In this document: piece by piece, positions 1 to 8,198 of the stretch
How the letters are laid out: each line of letters opens with the position of its first letter
Position numbering within the stretch: the first letter of the stretch is position 1
The notes under the pieces: generated by a model
Told to the model about the DNA's origin: nothing
Database searches by the model: none
What the model saw: the letters and a program-made list of their open reading frames with translations, nothing else
Position numbers and translations under genes: made by a program
Assembly (NCBI GenBank): GCA_038734945.1
Contig: JAVYOA010000009.1
Span: 1-64,000, forward strand
Direction of reading: 5' to 3'
Length of the DNA stretch: 64,000 nt
Source of the DNA: Fervidicoccaceae archaeon
Lineage (GTDB): Archaea > Thermoproteota > Thermoprotei_A > Sulfolobales > Fervidicoccaceae

Positions 1-120
1 TGCAGATTCCATCCAAGATGCCCAAGAGCTATGGATATATGCTCCAGGAAAGAGCCAGAGCTTGTTGAGGTGGAGAGAAATCACTTCGTTGCATGTCATC
101 TGTATGGAGGTAGTGCATGA
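1..120 (+). CDS. Peptide ABC transporter ATP-binding protein, C-terminal end (partial)
   Basis: The window opens inside a gene whose last 39 codons are read in frame 1 and stop at TGA 118-120. The peptide has the Cys-rich C-terminal extension (CRFHPRCP, then C residues near ICSRKEP and VACHL) typical of oligopeptide/dipeptide transporter ATPases of the OppD/OppF family. These 39 residues are identical to the C-terminus of the next gene, so this is most likely the OppD/DppD partner whose end has been homogenised with its neighbour, or the end of a duplicated oppF. Its stop overlaps the next ATG as ATGA, indicating translational coupling. The catalytic part lies outside the window. Confidence 0.8.
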   Translation, partial: CRFHPRCPRAMDICSRKEPELVEVERNHFVACHLYGGSA

Positions 121-127
121 TGTCCCC
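1..127 (+). repeat. Direct repeat, copy 1 (at least 127 bp, identical)
   Basis: Positions 1-127 are base-for-base identical to 969-1095; the match ends at 128 (A versus C). The left limit is the window edge, so the repeat may be longer. It covers the last 39 codons of the upstream gene, a GGAGGT ribosome binding site, the ATGATG start and the first codons of the following gene. Gene conversion or a recent tandem duplication would both explain it. Confidence 0.95.
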
Positions 128-1088
128 AATTCTCTCAACTGAAGGACTAAGAGTTTACTTCAAGGGAGCTGGACTATTCAGGAGCTCTCCTTCAGTTAGG
201 GCGGTAGATGGTGTGAGTATAAACGTCGGGGAAGGAGAGGTGTTGGGAATTGTTGGGGAAAGCGGCTCTGGAAAAACAACATTGGGAAAAGCGGTAATAA
301 GGCTCATAGAGCCAACTGGAGGAAAGCTAATTTTCATGGGAATGGAAATAACCCATACCAAGGAGAAGGAGCTGAGGAGACTAAGAAAGAGCATGCAGAT
401 CGTCCACCAAGATCCCTATTCCAGCCTGAATCCGAGAATGAGAATAATAGATATTGTTGGCAGACCTCTTGAAGTGCATGAATTAGTCAAGAGCGAGAAG
501 GAGAAAAGAGAAGCAGTTGCAGAGCTTCTCAGGAAGGTGGGTCTAAGCGAGTCTCTGCTCTATAGATACCCCCACGAGCTATCTGGAGGGCAGAGGCAGA
601 GAGTCTCTGTTGCAAGAGCAATAGCTCCCGCGCCAAAGCTCATAGTTCTCGATGAGCCAACTAGTGCTCTGGACGTAAGCGTCCAGGCCCAACTTCTGAA
701 TCTTCTCAGGAATCTTAGGAGAGAAATGGGGGTATCCTATCTCTTCATAAGCCACGACCTCTCCGTTGTTTACTATATGAGCGATAGAATAGCTGTAATG
801 TATGCAGGCAAGATTGTAGAGAGCGGCTCAGCAGATGATGTCTTCTTCAACCCACTTCACCCATATACAAGCCTATTGCTCAAGAGCATACCACAGCCAG
901 ATCCCAGGAAAAAAATAGAGATATTAGCAGAGGGGGAGCCGCCAAATCCAGCTTCTCCTCCTCCAGGATGCAGATTCCATCCAAGATGCCCAAGAGCTAT
1001 GGATATATGCTCCAGGAAAGAGCCAGAGCTTGTTGAGGTGGAGAGAAATCACTTCGTTGCATGTCATCTGTATGGAGGTAGTGCATGA
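117..1088 (+). CDS. Oligopeptide/dipeptide ABC transporter ATP-binding protein (OppF type)
   Basis: Cytoplasmic ATPase that powers uptake of short peptides. The Walker A loop GESGSGKTT lies near residues 47-55, followed by the Q-loop, the signature LSGGQRQR, Walker B LIVLDEPTSALD and the H-loop ISHDLS. The C-terminus carries the Cys-containing oligopeptide-transporter extension. At 323 residues it has normal family length. A GGAGGT motif about 6 bases before ATG 117 supports this start; a second in-frame ATG follows immediately. It overlaps the upstream gene and the downstream isoaspartyl dipeptidase by ATGA junctions, so peptide import and peptide hydrolysis are probably co-translated. The exact peptide specificity cannot be read from the sequence. 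Confidence 0.93.
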   Translation: MMSPILSTEGLRVYFKGAGLFRSSPSVRAVDGVSINVGEGEVLGIVGESGSGKTTLGKAVIRLIEPTGGKLIFMGMEITHTKEKELRRLRKSMQIVHQDPYSSLNPRMRIIDIVGRPLEVHELVKSEKEKREAVAELLRKVGLSESLLYRYPHELSGGQRQRVSVARAIAPAPKLIVLDEPTSALDVSVQAQLLNLLRNLRREMGVSYLFISHDLSVVYYMSDRIAVMYAGKIVESGSADDVFFNPLHPYTSLLLKSIPQPDPRKKIEILAEGEPPNPASPPPGCRFHPRCPRAMDICSRKEPELVEVERNHFVACHLYGGSA

Positions 1089-1095
1089 TGTCCCC
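969..1095 (+). repeat. Direct repeat, copy 2 (identical to 1-127)
   Basis: Second copy of the repeat at the start of the window, spanning the last 39 codons of the OppF-type gene, a GGAGGT ribosome binding site and the ATGATG start of the dipeptidase gene. Both downstream genes therefore begin with the same translation signal and the residues MMSP. Confidence 0.95.
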
Positions 1096-2260
1096 CGAGC
1101 CGCTTCCAATCCTAATAAGAGGAGGGAAAGTGTATTCTCCGGAACCAAGAGGAACGCAGGATCTGCTTATCTGGGGAGGGAAAATAGCTTTAATGAGAGA
1201 GCAAATCGATGAAAGGGATTTAGAGAGGGCCCTGGGAAGGATCGAGGTAATAGATGCAGAGGAAAAACTGATCGTTCCTGGGCTAATAGACCAGCATGTT
1301 CATATAAATGGAGCCGGCGGCGAGGGTGGGCCTCTCTATAGAACTCCCCCTGTTAGAGCCCAAGATCTCCTCAGCTCTGGAATAACCACAGTTGTTGGAC
1401 TGCTAGGCACAGATGGAATAACGAGATCTCTCAGAGATCTCCTCATGAAGGCCAGGCAGCTAACACTGGAAGGAGTGACAGCTTACATCTATACAGGTTC
1501 CTATCAGGTACCTTCCCCCACATTAACAGGCTCCATATCATCGGATATAATACTGATAGAAGAGGTTCTGGGAGTGAAAATAGCTCTCTCGGACCACAGA
1601 TCAAGCCATCCAAACAAGGAGGAGGTTCTCAGGATAGCAAGCGAGGCAAGAGTTGGGGGAATTCTAAGCGGGAAGGCAGGGGTGGTCCATGTGCACATGG
1701 GGGAAGAGAGAACCAGGTTCAGTATCTTGATAGAGATAGCAGATGAAACTGACATCCCAATTACCCAGTTTGCTCCAACACATGTTAACAGAAGCAGAGA
1801 AGTCCTAGAGAGCTCGCTGGAGTTCGGAAGGAGAGGAGGATTTTTGGATGTTACAACAGGAGTTTCCAAGAAGAGCGGGTTCAGCAGATCTGTCAAGCCT
1901 TCCGAAGCGATACAGTTCCTATTGAAGAACGGAATATCTCCATATAGGATAACAATGAGCAGTGATGGAAACGGGAGCATGCCGGAATTTGACGAGAGCG
2001 GAAGACTCCTTCGCGTTTTGGTCTCTCCTGTGGATTCCCTTCTAAATGAGCTGAGGGATCTGGTATTAGTTGAGGGAATTAAGCTGGAGGATGCATTGAG
2101 GTTTTCTACAGCTAATGTGGCAGAGCACTTGATGCTGAAGGGAAAAGGAAAAGTTGAGAGAGGCTATGATGCCGATCTGCTTATTCTTGATGAGAATTCC
2201 TTGAAACCAATGGCAGTTATATCCCAAGGGGAGCTGAGATTTTCCACGCTGAAAAAATGA
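1085..2260 (+). CDS. iadA: Isoaspartyl dipeptidase (beta-aspartyl peptidase)
   Basis: Metal-dependent amidohydrolase-fold enzyme that cleaves isoaspartyl dipeptides produced from damaged proteins or imported peptides. The metal-binding HxH lies in DQHVHINGAGGEGG (about residues 70-83), followed by family motifs GSYQVPSPT, the DHRSSHP segment, HVHMG and the late SSDGNGS motif with a metal-ligand Asp. The 391-residue length fits the family. The ATG start overlaps the TGA of the preceding ATPase gene and is preceded by GGAGGT. Location directly behind a peptide importer suggests it processes imported or recycled peptides. The gene converges on nadM with only 8 bases between the two stops. Confidence 0.92.
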   Translation: MMSPEPLPILIRGGKVYSPEPRGTQDLLIWGGKIALMREQIDERDLERALGRIEVIDAEEKLIVPGLIDQHVHINGAGGEGGPLYRTPPVRAQDLLSSGITTVVGLLGTDGITRSLRDLLMKARQLTLEGVTAYIYTGSYQVPSPTLTGSISSDIILIEEVLGVKIALSDHRSSHPNKEEVLRIASEARVGGILSGKAGVVHVHMGEERTRFSILIEIADETDIPITQFAPTHVNRSREVLESSLEFGRRGGFLDVTTGVSKKSGFSRSVKPSEAIQFLLKNGISPYRITMSSDGNGSMPEFDESGRLLRVLVSPVDSLLNELRDLVLVEGIKLEDALRFSTANVAEHLMLKGKGKVERGYDADLLILDENSLKPMAVISQGELRFSTLKK

Positions 2261-2268
2261 AAGCATGC

Positions 2269-2817
2269 TCATCCTTCAACTTCATCGGTGAGAGAAACAT
2301 TGACAAGCCTCTGAACCCCACCTATTTTCTCTATTATCCTGACAACTGCCGATGGAACTAGATTCCTCCACTCCACTCCATTGAGCATTTTTTCTCTTAT
2401 CCTTTTTCCACTGTATTCGCCTCTCATGAACATCGGCGGAACTAGAACTTGGTACCCCCTCTCCTTGAAAAGCCTAACAACGAGAGGATTTCTCGATGCT
2501 GCTCCATCGAAGGGTGGCAGAAGTGACTCTAGGTAAGTTACCCACACACTATTGTATGATATATCTGGAACTGGAACAACCATTACCCTCCTTCTATCAA
2601 TCTTCTCCTCATCAAGTGACTCAATGAACATGAGCATCCTCTCTCCTGCAGTGAAAGGATTCTCGAGGGTGTGGCTCTTCTGCGCGCTCCCTATTGCTAC
2701 TATCACCTCATCTGCCCTCTCGAGAAGCCATTTGATGACTTCAATATGACCTCTATGCACCGGCTGGAACCTTCCAGGAAACACTATTCTTCTCAATCTC
2801 TCAGCTACTTCAGACAA
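2269..2817 (-). CDS. nadM: Nicotinamide-nucleotide adenylyltransferase, archaeal type
   Basis: Catalyses NMN + ATP to NAD plus diphosphate, the last step of NAD synthesis or salvage. The nucleotidyltransferase motif GRFQPVHRGH lies near residues 15-24, followed by the GSAQKSHTLENPFTAGER segment and a late substrate-binding MRGEYSGKRIR region typical of the archaeal NadM family. The 182-residue length is normal. The start overlaps the end of the upstream SAM hydrolase gene by 13 bases, so the two are probably one transcript. A role in NAD supply beside a SAM/adenosine enzyme is metabolically plausible but is only neighbourhood evidence. Confidence 0.93.
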   Translation of the reverse strand: MSEVAERLRRIVFPGRFQPVHRGHIEVIKWLLERADEVIVAIGSAQKSHTLENPFTAGERMLMFIESLDEEKIDRRRVMVVPVPDISYNSVWVTYLESLLPPFDGAASRNPLVVRLFKERGYQVLVPPMFMRGEYSGKRIREKMLNGVEWRNLVPSAVVRIIEKIGGVQRLVNVSLTDEVEG

Positions 2818-3596
2818 ATCAGATCACCTACCTTTATGCCAAACCTCTCTGCGAAGTTACCCTTGTTAATTGAGAGTTCCAAAAAACCAAAGCTATTGAT
2901 ATACGCCGCCATCTCCCCCTCAGGTACTAGGCTGAAGGTTCTGCTCACTGTGGCCTTTCCCACCTCTTGATTGCTGATCTTCACGTCCAATTTACCCAAA
3001 GAAAGCACATGTTCCGCTTCTTCCTCAGCTGCAGACAAGACTGTGTCTCCAAACGAATCAATGTATATAACTTTGAAGCACCTCCACTCTCCAGACATCT
3101 CTGACCACCTTAGGGAAAGCCTCTTGAGGCTTTTCACATCAATTTTTTCCGCAAACTTTTCAACCTCCTCCTCGAGCGACAGCCTGGCTGAAGCAGGAGC
3201 AAAAACATCTCTTCCATGGAAAGTTGATGAGACCTGCCAGAAAGAAACTCTGTGCTCATCTATAGCATAGGCCTCAATCTCCTCAGCTCCCTCAGCAATG
3301 GGCCACAAGAGGCCGTTGTCTGGACCAACAAAATATCTATCTCCCACTCTCAGGATAATACCCCTCCTTTCGCCTCCAACACCAGGATCCACAACTGAGA
3401 CATATATCGAGTTCTCGGGATACCAGAGATAGGATGTATAGAGCACATATGCTCCACAAACGATGCAGAAGTGCTGAATGCCATGGGTGAGATCTTCTAT
3501 TATAGCGCTTGGATTTATCCTTTTTATGGCAGCTTTCATGAGGGAAGCATAGGGATCCCTGGTGCCAAAGTCTGAGAGAAGCACTATGGTCCTCAT
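2805..3596 (-). CDS. SAM hydrolase / SAM hydroxide adenosyltransferase (DUF62 family)
   Basis: Member of the DUF62 family, which converts S-adenosylmethionine and water to adenosine and methionine. Recognised from the N-terminal LLSDFGTRDPY motif, the VVDPGVGGERR segment, the FVGPDNGLL motif and the FHGRDVFAP motif, which together line the active site. At 263 residues it has normal length. The gene is the first of a two-gene unit with nadM. Some relatives are halogenases; the presence of FHGRD and the archaeal setting favour the hydrolase, without proof of the reaction. Confidence 0.9.
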   Translation of the reverse strand: MRTIVLLSDFGTRDPYASLMKAAIKRINPSAIIEDLTHGIQHFCIVCGAYVLYTSYLWYPENSIYVSVVDPGVGGERRGIILRVGDRYFVGPDNGLLWPIAEGAEEIEAYAIDEHRVSFWQVSSTFHGRDVFAPASARLSLEEEVEKFAEKIDVKSLKRLSLRWSEMSGEWRCFKVIYIDSFGDTVLSAAEEEAEHVLSLGKLDVKISNQEVGKATVSRTFSLVPEGEMAAYINSFGFLELSINKGNFAERFGIKVGDLICLK

Positions 3597-3648
3597 ATCA
3601 TTTCACAATGAAAAATTGGAAGCCTTGAGTTAAAAGGTTGACTAGAAA

Positions 3649-4419
3649 TCATTCTATTATCCTATGCAGCAGCTTGAGAGCAACCAGTATGGAAACAACA
3701 TCGAAGATAACAATATTCAGCATATCCCACCCTATGGAATATGATCCATCAACAAGAAGGGATCTAAGGGCATTAACTGTATAGGTGAGCGGATTCACCT
3801 CAGCGAGCAGTTGAATTGCTTTGGGCATGACGTTTATTGGATAGAGAGCGTTGCTTGCGAAGAAGAGAGGCATTGTTATGGCACCGATTATCCCCATGAA
3901 TCTCTCCCTCGTCTTGAGACCTGAAGCAATCAGAATTGAGAGAGCAGTGAAGCCCATGCTGGCTATTATTAGAACGATATATCCCAAGATAAGCTTCAGA
4001 GGATCCGATGTTATCTTCGCTCCAACTGCCACTGCAGCCAGGAGAACGATGATATATTGCGTAGATGCTCTGAGCCCTCCGGCTAGCGATCTTCCAATTA
4101 CTATGAAGCTCCTCGGAATTGGAGAGGAAAGAAGTCTCTTGAGCACTCCAGACTCTCTCTCAAATACAAGCATGATTCCATAGGATAGTGAAATGAACGT
4201 CGAGGACTGCAGAATGACTCCTGGAGAGATGAATGTGATGTAGTCTCCAGTAGATGGAAAGGCCCTCACCCTCGCCATTACGCTTCCGAAAATCGCTATC
4301 CAAAATATGGGCTGCACAGCTCTCGTAAAAAGCTCAATGGGATCATGAGAAATTCTCCTTAGCTCCAGCTCTGCCATAGCAATTATTGTTTCAAGCCTCT
4401 TCATCTCCAGCTTCATCAT
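3649..4419 (-). CDS. ABC-2 type transporter permease
   Basis: Integral membrane protein of about six hydrophobic segments with the ABC-2 membrane domain layout (DrrB/NodJ-like), including the late PINVMPKAIQLLAEVNPLTY region that marks the family's conserved NP motif. It overlaps the preceding ATPase gene by ATGA, so the two form an exporter of unknown substrate. The 256-residue length is normal. Two ATGs stand together at the start; either could be used. Confidence 0.9.
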   Translation of the reverse strand: MMKLEMKRLETIIAMAELELRRISHDPIELFTRAVQPIFWIAIFGSVMARVRAFPSTGDYITFISPGVILQSSTFISLSYGIMLVFERESGVLKRLLSSPIPRSFIVIGRSLAGGLRASTQYIIVLLAAVAVGAKITSDPLKLILGYIVLIIASMGFTALSILIASGLKTRERFMGIIGAITMPLFFASNALYPINVMPKAIQLLAEVNPLTYTVNALRSLLVDGSYSIGWDMLNIVIFDVVSILVALKLLHRIIE

Positions 4420-5456
4420 CCTCCCCTCCTTATCATCTTCCTCTCGCTTACAAGCTCCTTTATGTTTCCACTCTCCTCGGTTATCCTCTTTCCAGTTAGA
4501 GCAATGAAGGCCTCATCCAAGGTAGCTTCCTGAACTTTTATTTCCCTTATTTTTATTCCTCTACTCTGCATGAAGGAGATTATAGAGGGGAGAATACTGA
4601 AAGCTCCTCTAGCAACGATCTCTATTTCATCTCCCTGAATTTTCTCGACCCTAATGTTGTCTATCTTCAGCAGAAGATCACTTGTTCCATCTATCTGCCT
4701 ATCCAACCTCATGGAAATTCTGTCCCCTCCTGCAGATGCCTTAAGCTCTTCAGGTGTTCCTGTCTGGATTATTTTACCTGAGACAATTAGACTGACAAAA
4801 TTGGCGTATTTGTCTGCCTCATCCATGTAGTGCGTTGCAAAGAATATGGTAGTGCCAAATTCCTTCTTATATTCAAGAATTTTCTCCCAAACAATTCTCC
4901 TGGCATTGGGGTCCAGGCCAATAGTGGGCTCATCGAGAATCATGAGCCTTGGCTTCACCATGAGAGCACACGCTATTTCTAGCCGCCTGAACATTCCTCC
5001 AGAGTAGGTCTTCACCAGCCTGTGAGAGGCCTCCTCCAAGTCCATGATATTGAGGACCTCATCTATTGCTTGTTTCCTCTGCTCCGAAGGAATTCCATAG
5101 ATCTTCGAATATATGAGCAAATTCTCATATCCCGTTAGATCTGTCCAGAGAGAAACCTCCTGGGGAACATATCCAATGAAATTCCTCACATCTGCTGCCC
5201 TTTTGACAACATCCAATCCAAATACCTTAGCACTTCCACTAGTAGGCAATAGCTGGGTTGTCAATATTCTAATTAGAGTTGTTTTTCCAGCTCCATTTGG
5301 ACCTAGGATCGCATGTATGCTTCCCTCTTCTACCGAGAGATCTAGTCCATCTAGAGCCCTTACTCCTCCGCTATAAATTTTAACTAAGTTCTTCACTTCT
5401 ATTGCATTCGTAAAAAAACGCCTCCAGAGAACTCTACGAATTCTCTGTATCCACAC
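4416..5456 (-). CDS. ABC exporter ATP-binding protein (DrrA-like)
   Basis: ATPase partner of the adjacent ABC-2 permease. Walker A GPNGAGKTT lies near residues 53-61, the signature is YSGGMFRRLE, Walker B is LMILDEPTIGLDP, and the H-loop is FFATHYMDEAD; a C-terminal domain of about 100 residues follows as in DrrA/YadG relatives. The annotated start is GTG 5456 and adds about 17 basic residues before the conserved IEVKNLVKIY strand; this tail includes a run of seven T and may not be real. An ATG at 5458 is out of frame and stops quickly. Efflux substrate unknown. Confidence 0.9.
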   Translation of the reverse strand: MWIQRIRRVLWRRFFTNAIEVKNLVKIYSGGVRALDGLDLSVEEGSIHAILGPNGAGKTTLIRILTTQLLPTSGSAKVFGLDVVKRAADVRNFIGYVPQEVSLWTDLTGYENLLIYSKIYGIPSEQRKQAIDEVLNIMDLEEASHRLVKTYSGGMFRRLEIACALMVKPRLMILDEPTIGLDPNARRIVWEKILEYKKEFGTTIFFATHYMDEADKYANFVSLIVSGKIIQTGTPEELKASAGGDRISMRLDRQIDGTSDLLLKIDNIRVEKIQGDEIEIVARGAFSILPSIISFMQSRGIKIREIKVQEATLDEAFIALTGKRITEESGNIKELVSERKMIRRGG

Positions 5457-5559
5457 ATGCCCTTTTATTCTTTAACCGAATAAAGTTAGTGGAAACAGTA
5501 TTATTCTTCTTTGCTTCATCTTCATCTTAGGCTTATCCAGAAAGGTGGGGTAGATTGGC

Positions 5560-6612
5560 ATGGAAAGCGCAGTGCTGATAGATGGAAGCTATGGAGAGGG
5601 AGGAGGGCAAATAGTCAGAACATCCATCGCCCTCTCCGCAGTCAGCGGTAGACCAGTCAAGATCTTCAACATAAGAGCTAGGAGGAAGAATCCCGGACTT
5701 CAGCATCAGCATTTATCTGCTATCCGCGCCATAGCAATGATCTCTGAGGGAAGGATCTCTGGAGCAACCCTTGGAAGCACAGAAGTTTTCTTTGTGCCAG
5801 GTAAGCTAAGATCTGGGAACTTCAGAATAGATGTTGGTACTGCTGGAAGCGTAACCCTAATTGCCCAAGCTCTTTTACCGATCCTTCCATTTCTTCCCGG
5901 AAGAACGAAGATCGAAATAATTGGGGGAACAGATGTTCCCTGGAGTCCCACATCTGATTATTTCTCAACTGTCGTTGTTGGGATATCTGAGGCGATAGGG
6001 CTGAAGTTCTCCTTCGAAATTGTGAAGCGAGGGTACTATCCAAAGGGAGGAGGCAGAGTTATCATAGAAATCGACGAGCCCCCAGGAGAGATCAGACCCT
6101 TCAAACTTATTGAGAGGGGAGAACTAAAGGAGATAATCATCTTGAGCACTGCACACAATCTTCCCAGACATGTTGCAGAGAGGCAGGCAAATTCAGCAGC
6201 TGAGATGCTGCAAAGTGCTATGAGAGAAGTGAAGCTAAGGAGAGTCATTGAGGACGACTCGAAAGGAGAGAGGCCTCTGGATCCGGGATCTTCTATAGCG
6301 ATAGTAGCACGCACTGAAAAATCCTTTCTCGGCTCTGACTCCCTGGGAGAGAGAGGAAAGAGGGCGGAAGTCGTTGGAAAGGAAGCTACAGAGAAGCTCA
6401 TAGAGGATCTCTCAACAGGAAAGGCCCTAGACAGGCACATGTCCGATATGCTCATTCCTATTGCTGCCCTCGCTGGCAGAGGAAGCGAGCTGGGTGGAGC
6501 TAAGCTAACAGAGCACGCTGCAACTAATGTCGAGATAGTCAAGCAGCTTCTGGGGGTAAGGGTTGAAGTAAGTGGAAGAAAGGGGGAGCCATTTACTCTG
6601 AAGATCCTTTAG
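5560..6612 (+). CDS. rtcA: RNA 3'-terminal phosphate cyclase
   Basis: ATP-dependent enzyme that converts an RNA 3'-phosphate to a 2',3'-cyclic phosphate. The signature GSYGEGGGQI lies near residues 9-18, followed by RKNPGLQHQH, the AGSVTL segment, GTDVPWSPT and RGYYPKGGG. The catalytic His is in LDRHMSDML near residue 293. At 350 residues it is full length. The gene stands alone on the plus strand between divergent and convergent neighbours; its last 20 bases overlap the end of the opposite-strand nucleotidyltransferase gene. Confidence 0.95.
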   Translation: MESAVLIDGSYGEGGGQIVRTSIALSAVSGRPVKIFNIRARRKNPGLQHQHLSAIRAIAMISEGRISGATLGSTEVFFVPGKLRSGNFRIDVGTAGSVTLIAQALLPILPFLPGRTKIEIIGGTDVPWSPTSDYFSTVVVGISEAIGLKFSFEIVKRGYYPKGGGRVIIEIDEPPGEIRPFKLIERGELKEIIILSTAHNLPRHVAERQANSAAEMLQSAMREVKLRRVIEDDSKGERPLDPGSSIAIVARTEKSFLGSDSLGERGKRAEVVGKEATEKLIEDLSTGKALDRHMSDMLIPIAALAGRGSELGGAKLTEHAATNVEIVKQLLGVRVEVSGRKGEPFTLKIL

Positions 6613-7345
6613 CATGTTCTGCTGTTTCACACTCTTCACCCTTCTCCCTCTCTGGTAGACAAAATCTCCTCACAATCTCCAGTATTATAGAAGTAGTGCT
6701 GTTTGGAAAAACATTTGTATTTCTTTTCTCCAGCCTTCTCACATCAATTCCCCTAACCCCCCTTCTCTCCAGCTCTTCCTTAAGCTTTATCTCATCGACC
6801 TTCTGGTCTGGCCCGAGAATAAGTATATCAGGAGAAAGCTCAACAACTCTCTTCAGAAAATCCTCCTCATCTCCCAGAACAGCATCTTTAACCCATCTTA
6901 TGGATTTCACCATTTCGAGCCTAGATTTCTCCGGAAAAATAGTCTCTCTCCCCTTGATCTTTTTCACATTTACATCTCTGGAAACAATCACGTATAGTTC
7001 TCCGAACTGAGCAGCTTGCTTCATGAAGTACACGTGTCCAGGATGCAGTATATCGAAGGTTCCAGCTATTACAACCTTTTTGGCTTTCTCTCTCTTCCAC
7101 TCTATCTTCAGCTTCCCCCTCAATGCCAGAGAATCCAGGAGACCCTCTGCATATGAGATGGCGGCGATCGCGGTTGTGCAGTCCTCCCTTGAAAGGTAGT
7201 AGTCAGCATCCTTGACATAGAGCTCTGAGAGCTCCACAAGCTTGAGATCTTCGGGGGGTAGCTGCTCCATACTCCTTTTCGCCTGAGCCAATGCGTCCTT
7301 GACCATTGATATATAGAGTGATGCCCTGCTACATGCATCGCTCAC
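6593..7345 (-). CDS. DUF357 domain fused to FAD-synthase-like cytidylyltransferase
   Basis: Two domains are visible. Residues 1-85 are helical and match the archaeal DUF357 type. Residues 88-235 form a cytidylyltransferase-fold nucleotidyltransferase with VIAGTFDILHPGHVYF (nucleotide-binding HxGH-type motif), VSRDVNVKKIKGR and the C-terminal ISTSII-like loop, here NSTTSII. The second domain resembles archaeal FAD synthase (RibL), which adenylylates FMN, but the donor and acceptor are not decided by sequence alone. The start overlaps the dphB stop by ATGA. The 3' end overlaps rtcA convergently by 20 bases. Confidence 0.8.
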   Translation of the reverse strand: MSDACSRASLYISMVKDALAQAKRSMEQLPPEDLKLVELSELYVKDADYYLSREDCTTAIAAISYAEGLLDSLALRGKLKIEWKREKAKKVVIAGTFDILHPGHVYFMKQAAQFGELYVIVSRDVNVKKIKGRETIFPEKSRLEMVKSIRWVKDAVLGDEEDFLKRVVELSPDILILGPDQKVDEIKLKEELERRGVRGIDVRRLEKRNTNVFPNSTTSIILEIVRRFCLPEREKGEECETAEHAKGSSE

Positions 7346-8136
7346 TTCCTGTACACCTCAAGCGCCTCTTTTTCCATGAAGTGCAGCTTTCCCGGAACAA
7401 TGAGCGAGTCTGGAGGATTGAAATGCATTTCCATCAATTCTCCGGCTCTTCCTGCGATAATTCTCTCATCGGGCCAGGAGGCTCTCTCCACAACAACCAC
7501 CTCAATATCCTCCGAGAACGCTTTCCTCTTCTCAATCCCTTCTGCCTGCATTAGAAGCTTTATTGCCTCTGCAGCGCTGAGGGGTCCAAGCTTCTCATCA
7601 ATATCAAGGAAGAAAAAAGTATGCAGTCCTCTTCTCCTGTTTTCCTCTAGCACCAAATAAGGATAGATTGAGATAATTCCATCCTTTGGGTAAACTATTG
7701 TTGCACTCTCTCCAAACTTGTATTGAAACAGGCCAGTTGCTGAAACGGAATAGGAAAATATGTTGACCGAGGGTATATATTCCACTTGACATCCTCGTTG
7801 CATGAAGTGCAGCTTGAGAGCTAAATGAGTTGTTGCAATGTAGGGATCCCCTATAACAGCTAGAGCTACGGCTTTCCCAACCAATGCTTCCTTGAGAATT
7901 TTTTCCCCAGAGCTCTCTTCCAGATCCTTCCTTGACAGCCTGAATATTTTCTCCCTTCTCACACCAATTTTCTCCAGGGCAAGGATTGGTTCGGGATAGT
8001 AGAAGCTAGTGTACTCTTCCAAGTAGACCAGATCAGCCTCCCTTAGAGCTTCAGCAGCTCTAAGCGTTATGTGTCCTTCTTGGAGGCCGAGTCCAATGAA
8101 CGCAATTCTACCAATGCATCTGCTCAAGACAATCAT
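7342..8136 (-). CDS. dphB: Diphthine synthase
   Basis: SAM-dependent methyltransferase of the tetrapyrrole-methylase-like fold that methylates the aminocarboxypropyl-histidine intermediate on elongation factor 2 in diphthamide synthesis. The N-terminal motif IAFIGLGLQEGHITLRA, the LEEYTSFY segment, the VIGDPYIATTH motif and the LFQYKFGESATIV stretch are characteristic. The 264-residue length is normal. Translationally coupled by ATGA to the downstream DUF357/nucleotidyltransferase gene. An in-frame Met near codon 1 is preceded by a leader that may not be translated; either start leaves the domain intact. Confidence 0.94.
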   Translation of the reverse strand: MIVLSRCIGRIAFIGLGLQEGHITLRAAEALREADLVYLEEYTSFYYPEPILALEKIGVRREKIFRLSRKDLEESSGEKILKEALVGKAVALAVIGDPYIATTHLALKLHFMQRGCQVEYIPSVNIFSYSVSATGLFQYKFGESATIVYPKDGIISIYPYLVLEENRRRGLHTFFFLDIDEKLGPLSAAEAIKLLMQAEGIEKRKAFSEDIEVVVVERASWPDERIIAGRAGELMEMHFNPPDSLIVPGKLHFMEKEALEVYRK

Positions 8137-8198
8137 TCCCCGGAGCGAGTGAAATATTAGTTCGATAGCTCTATTTATTCATTCACAGATGATGAAGT

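Noticed and set aside
3597-3648. Extra small gene between the SAM hydrolase and ABC-2 permease
   Set aside because: Only 52 bases, A/T-rich, with no start and stop in a usable frame.
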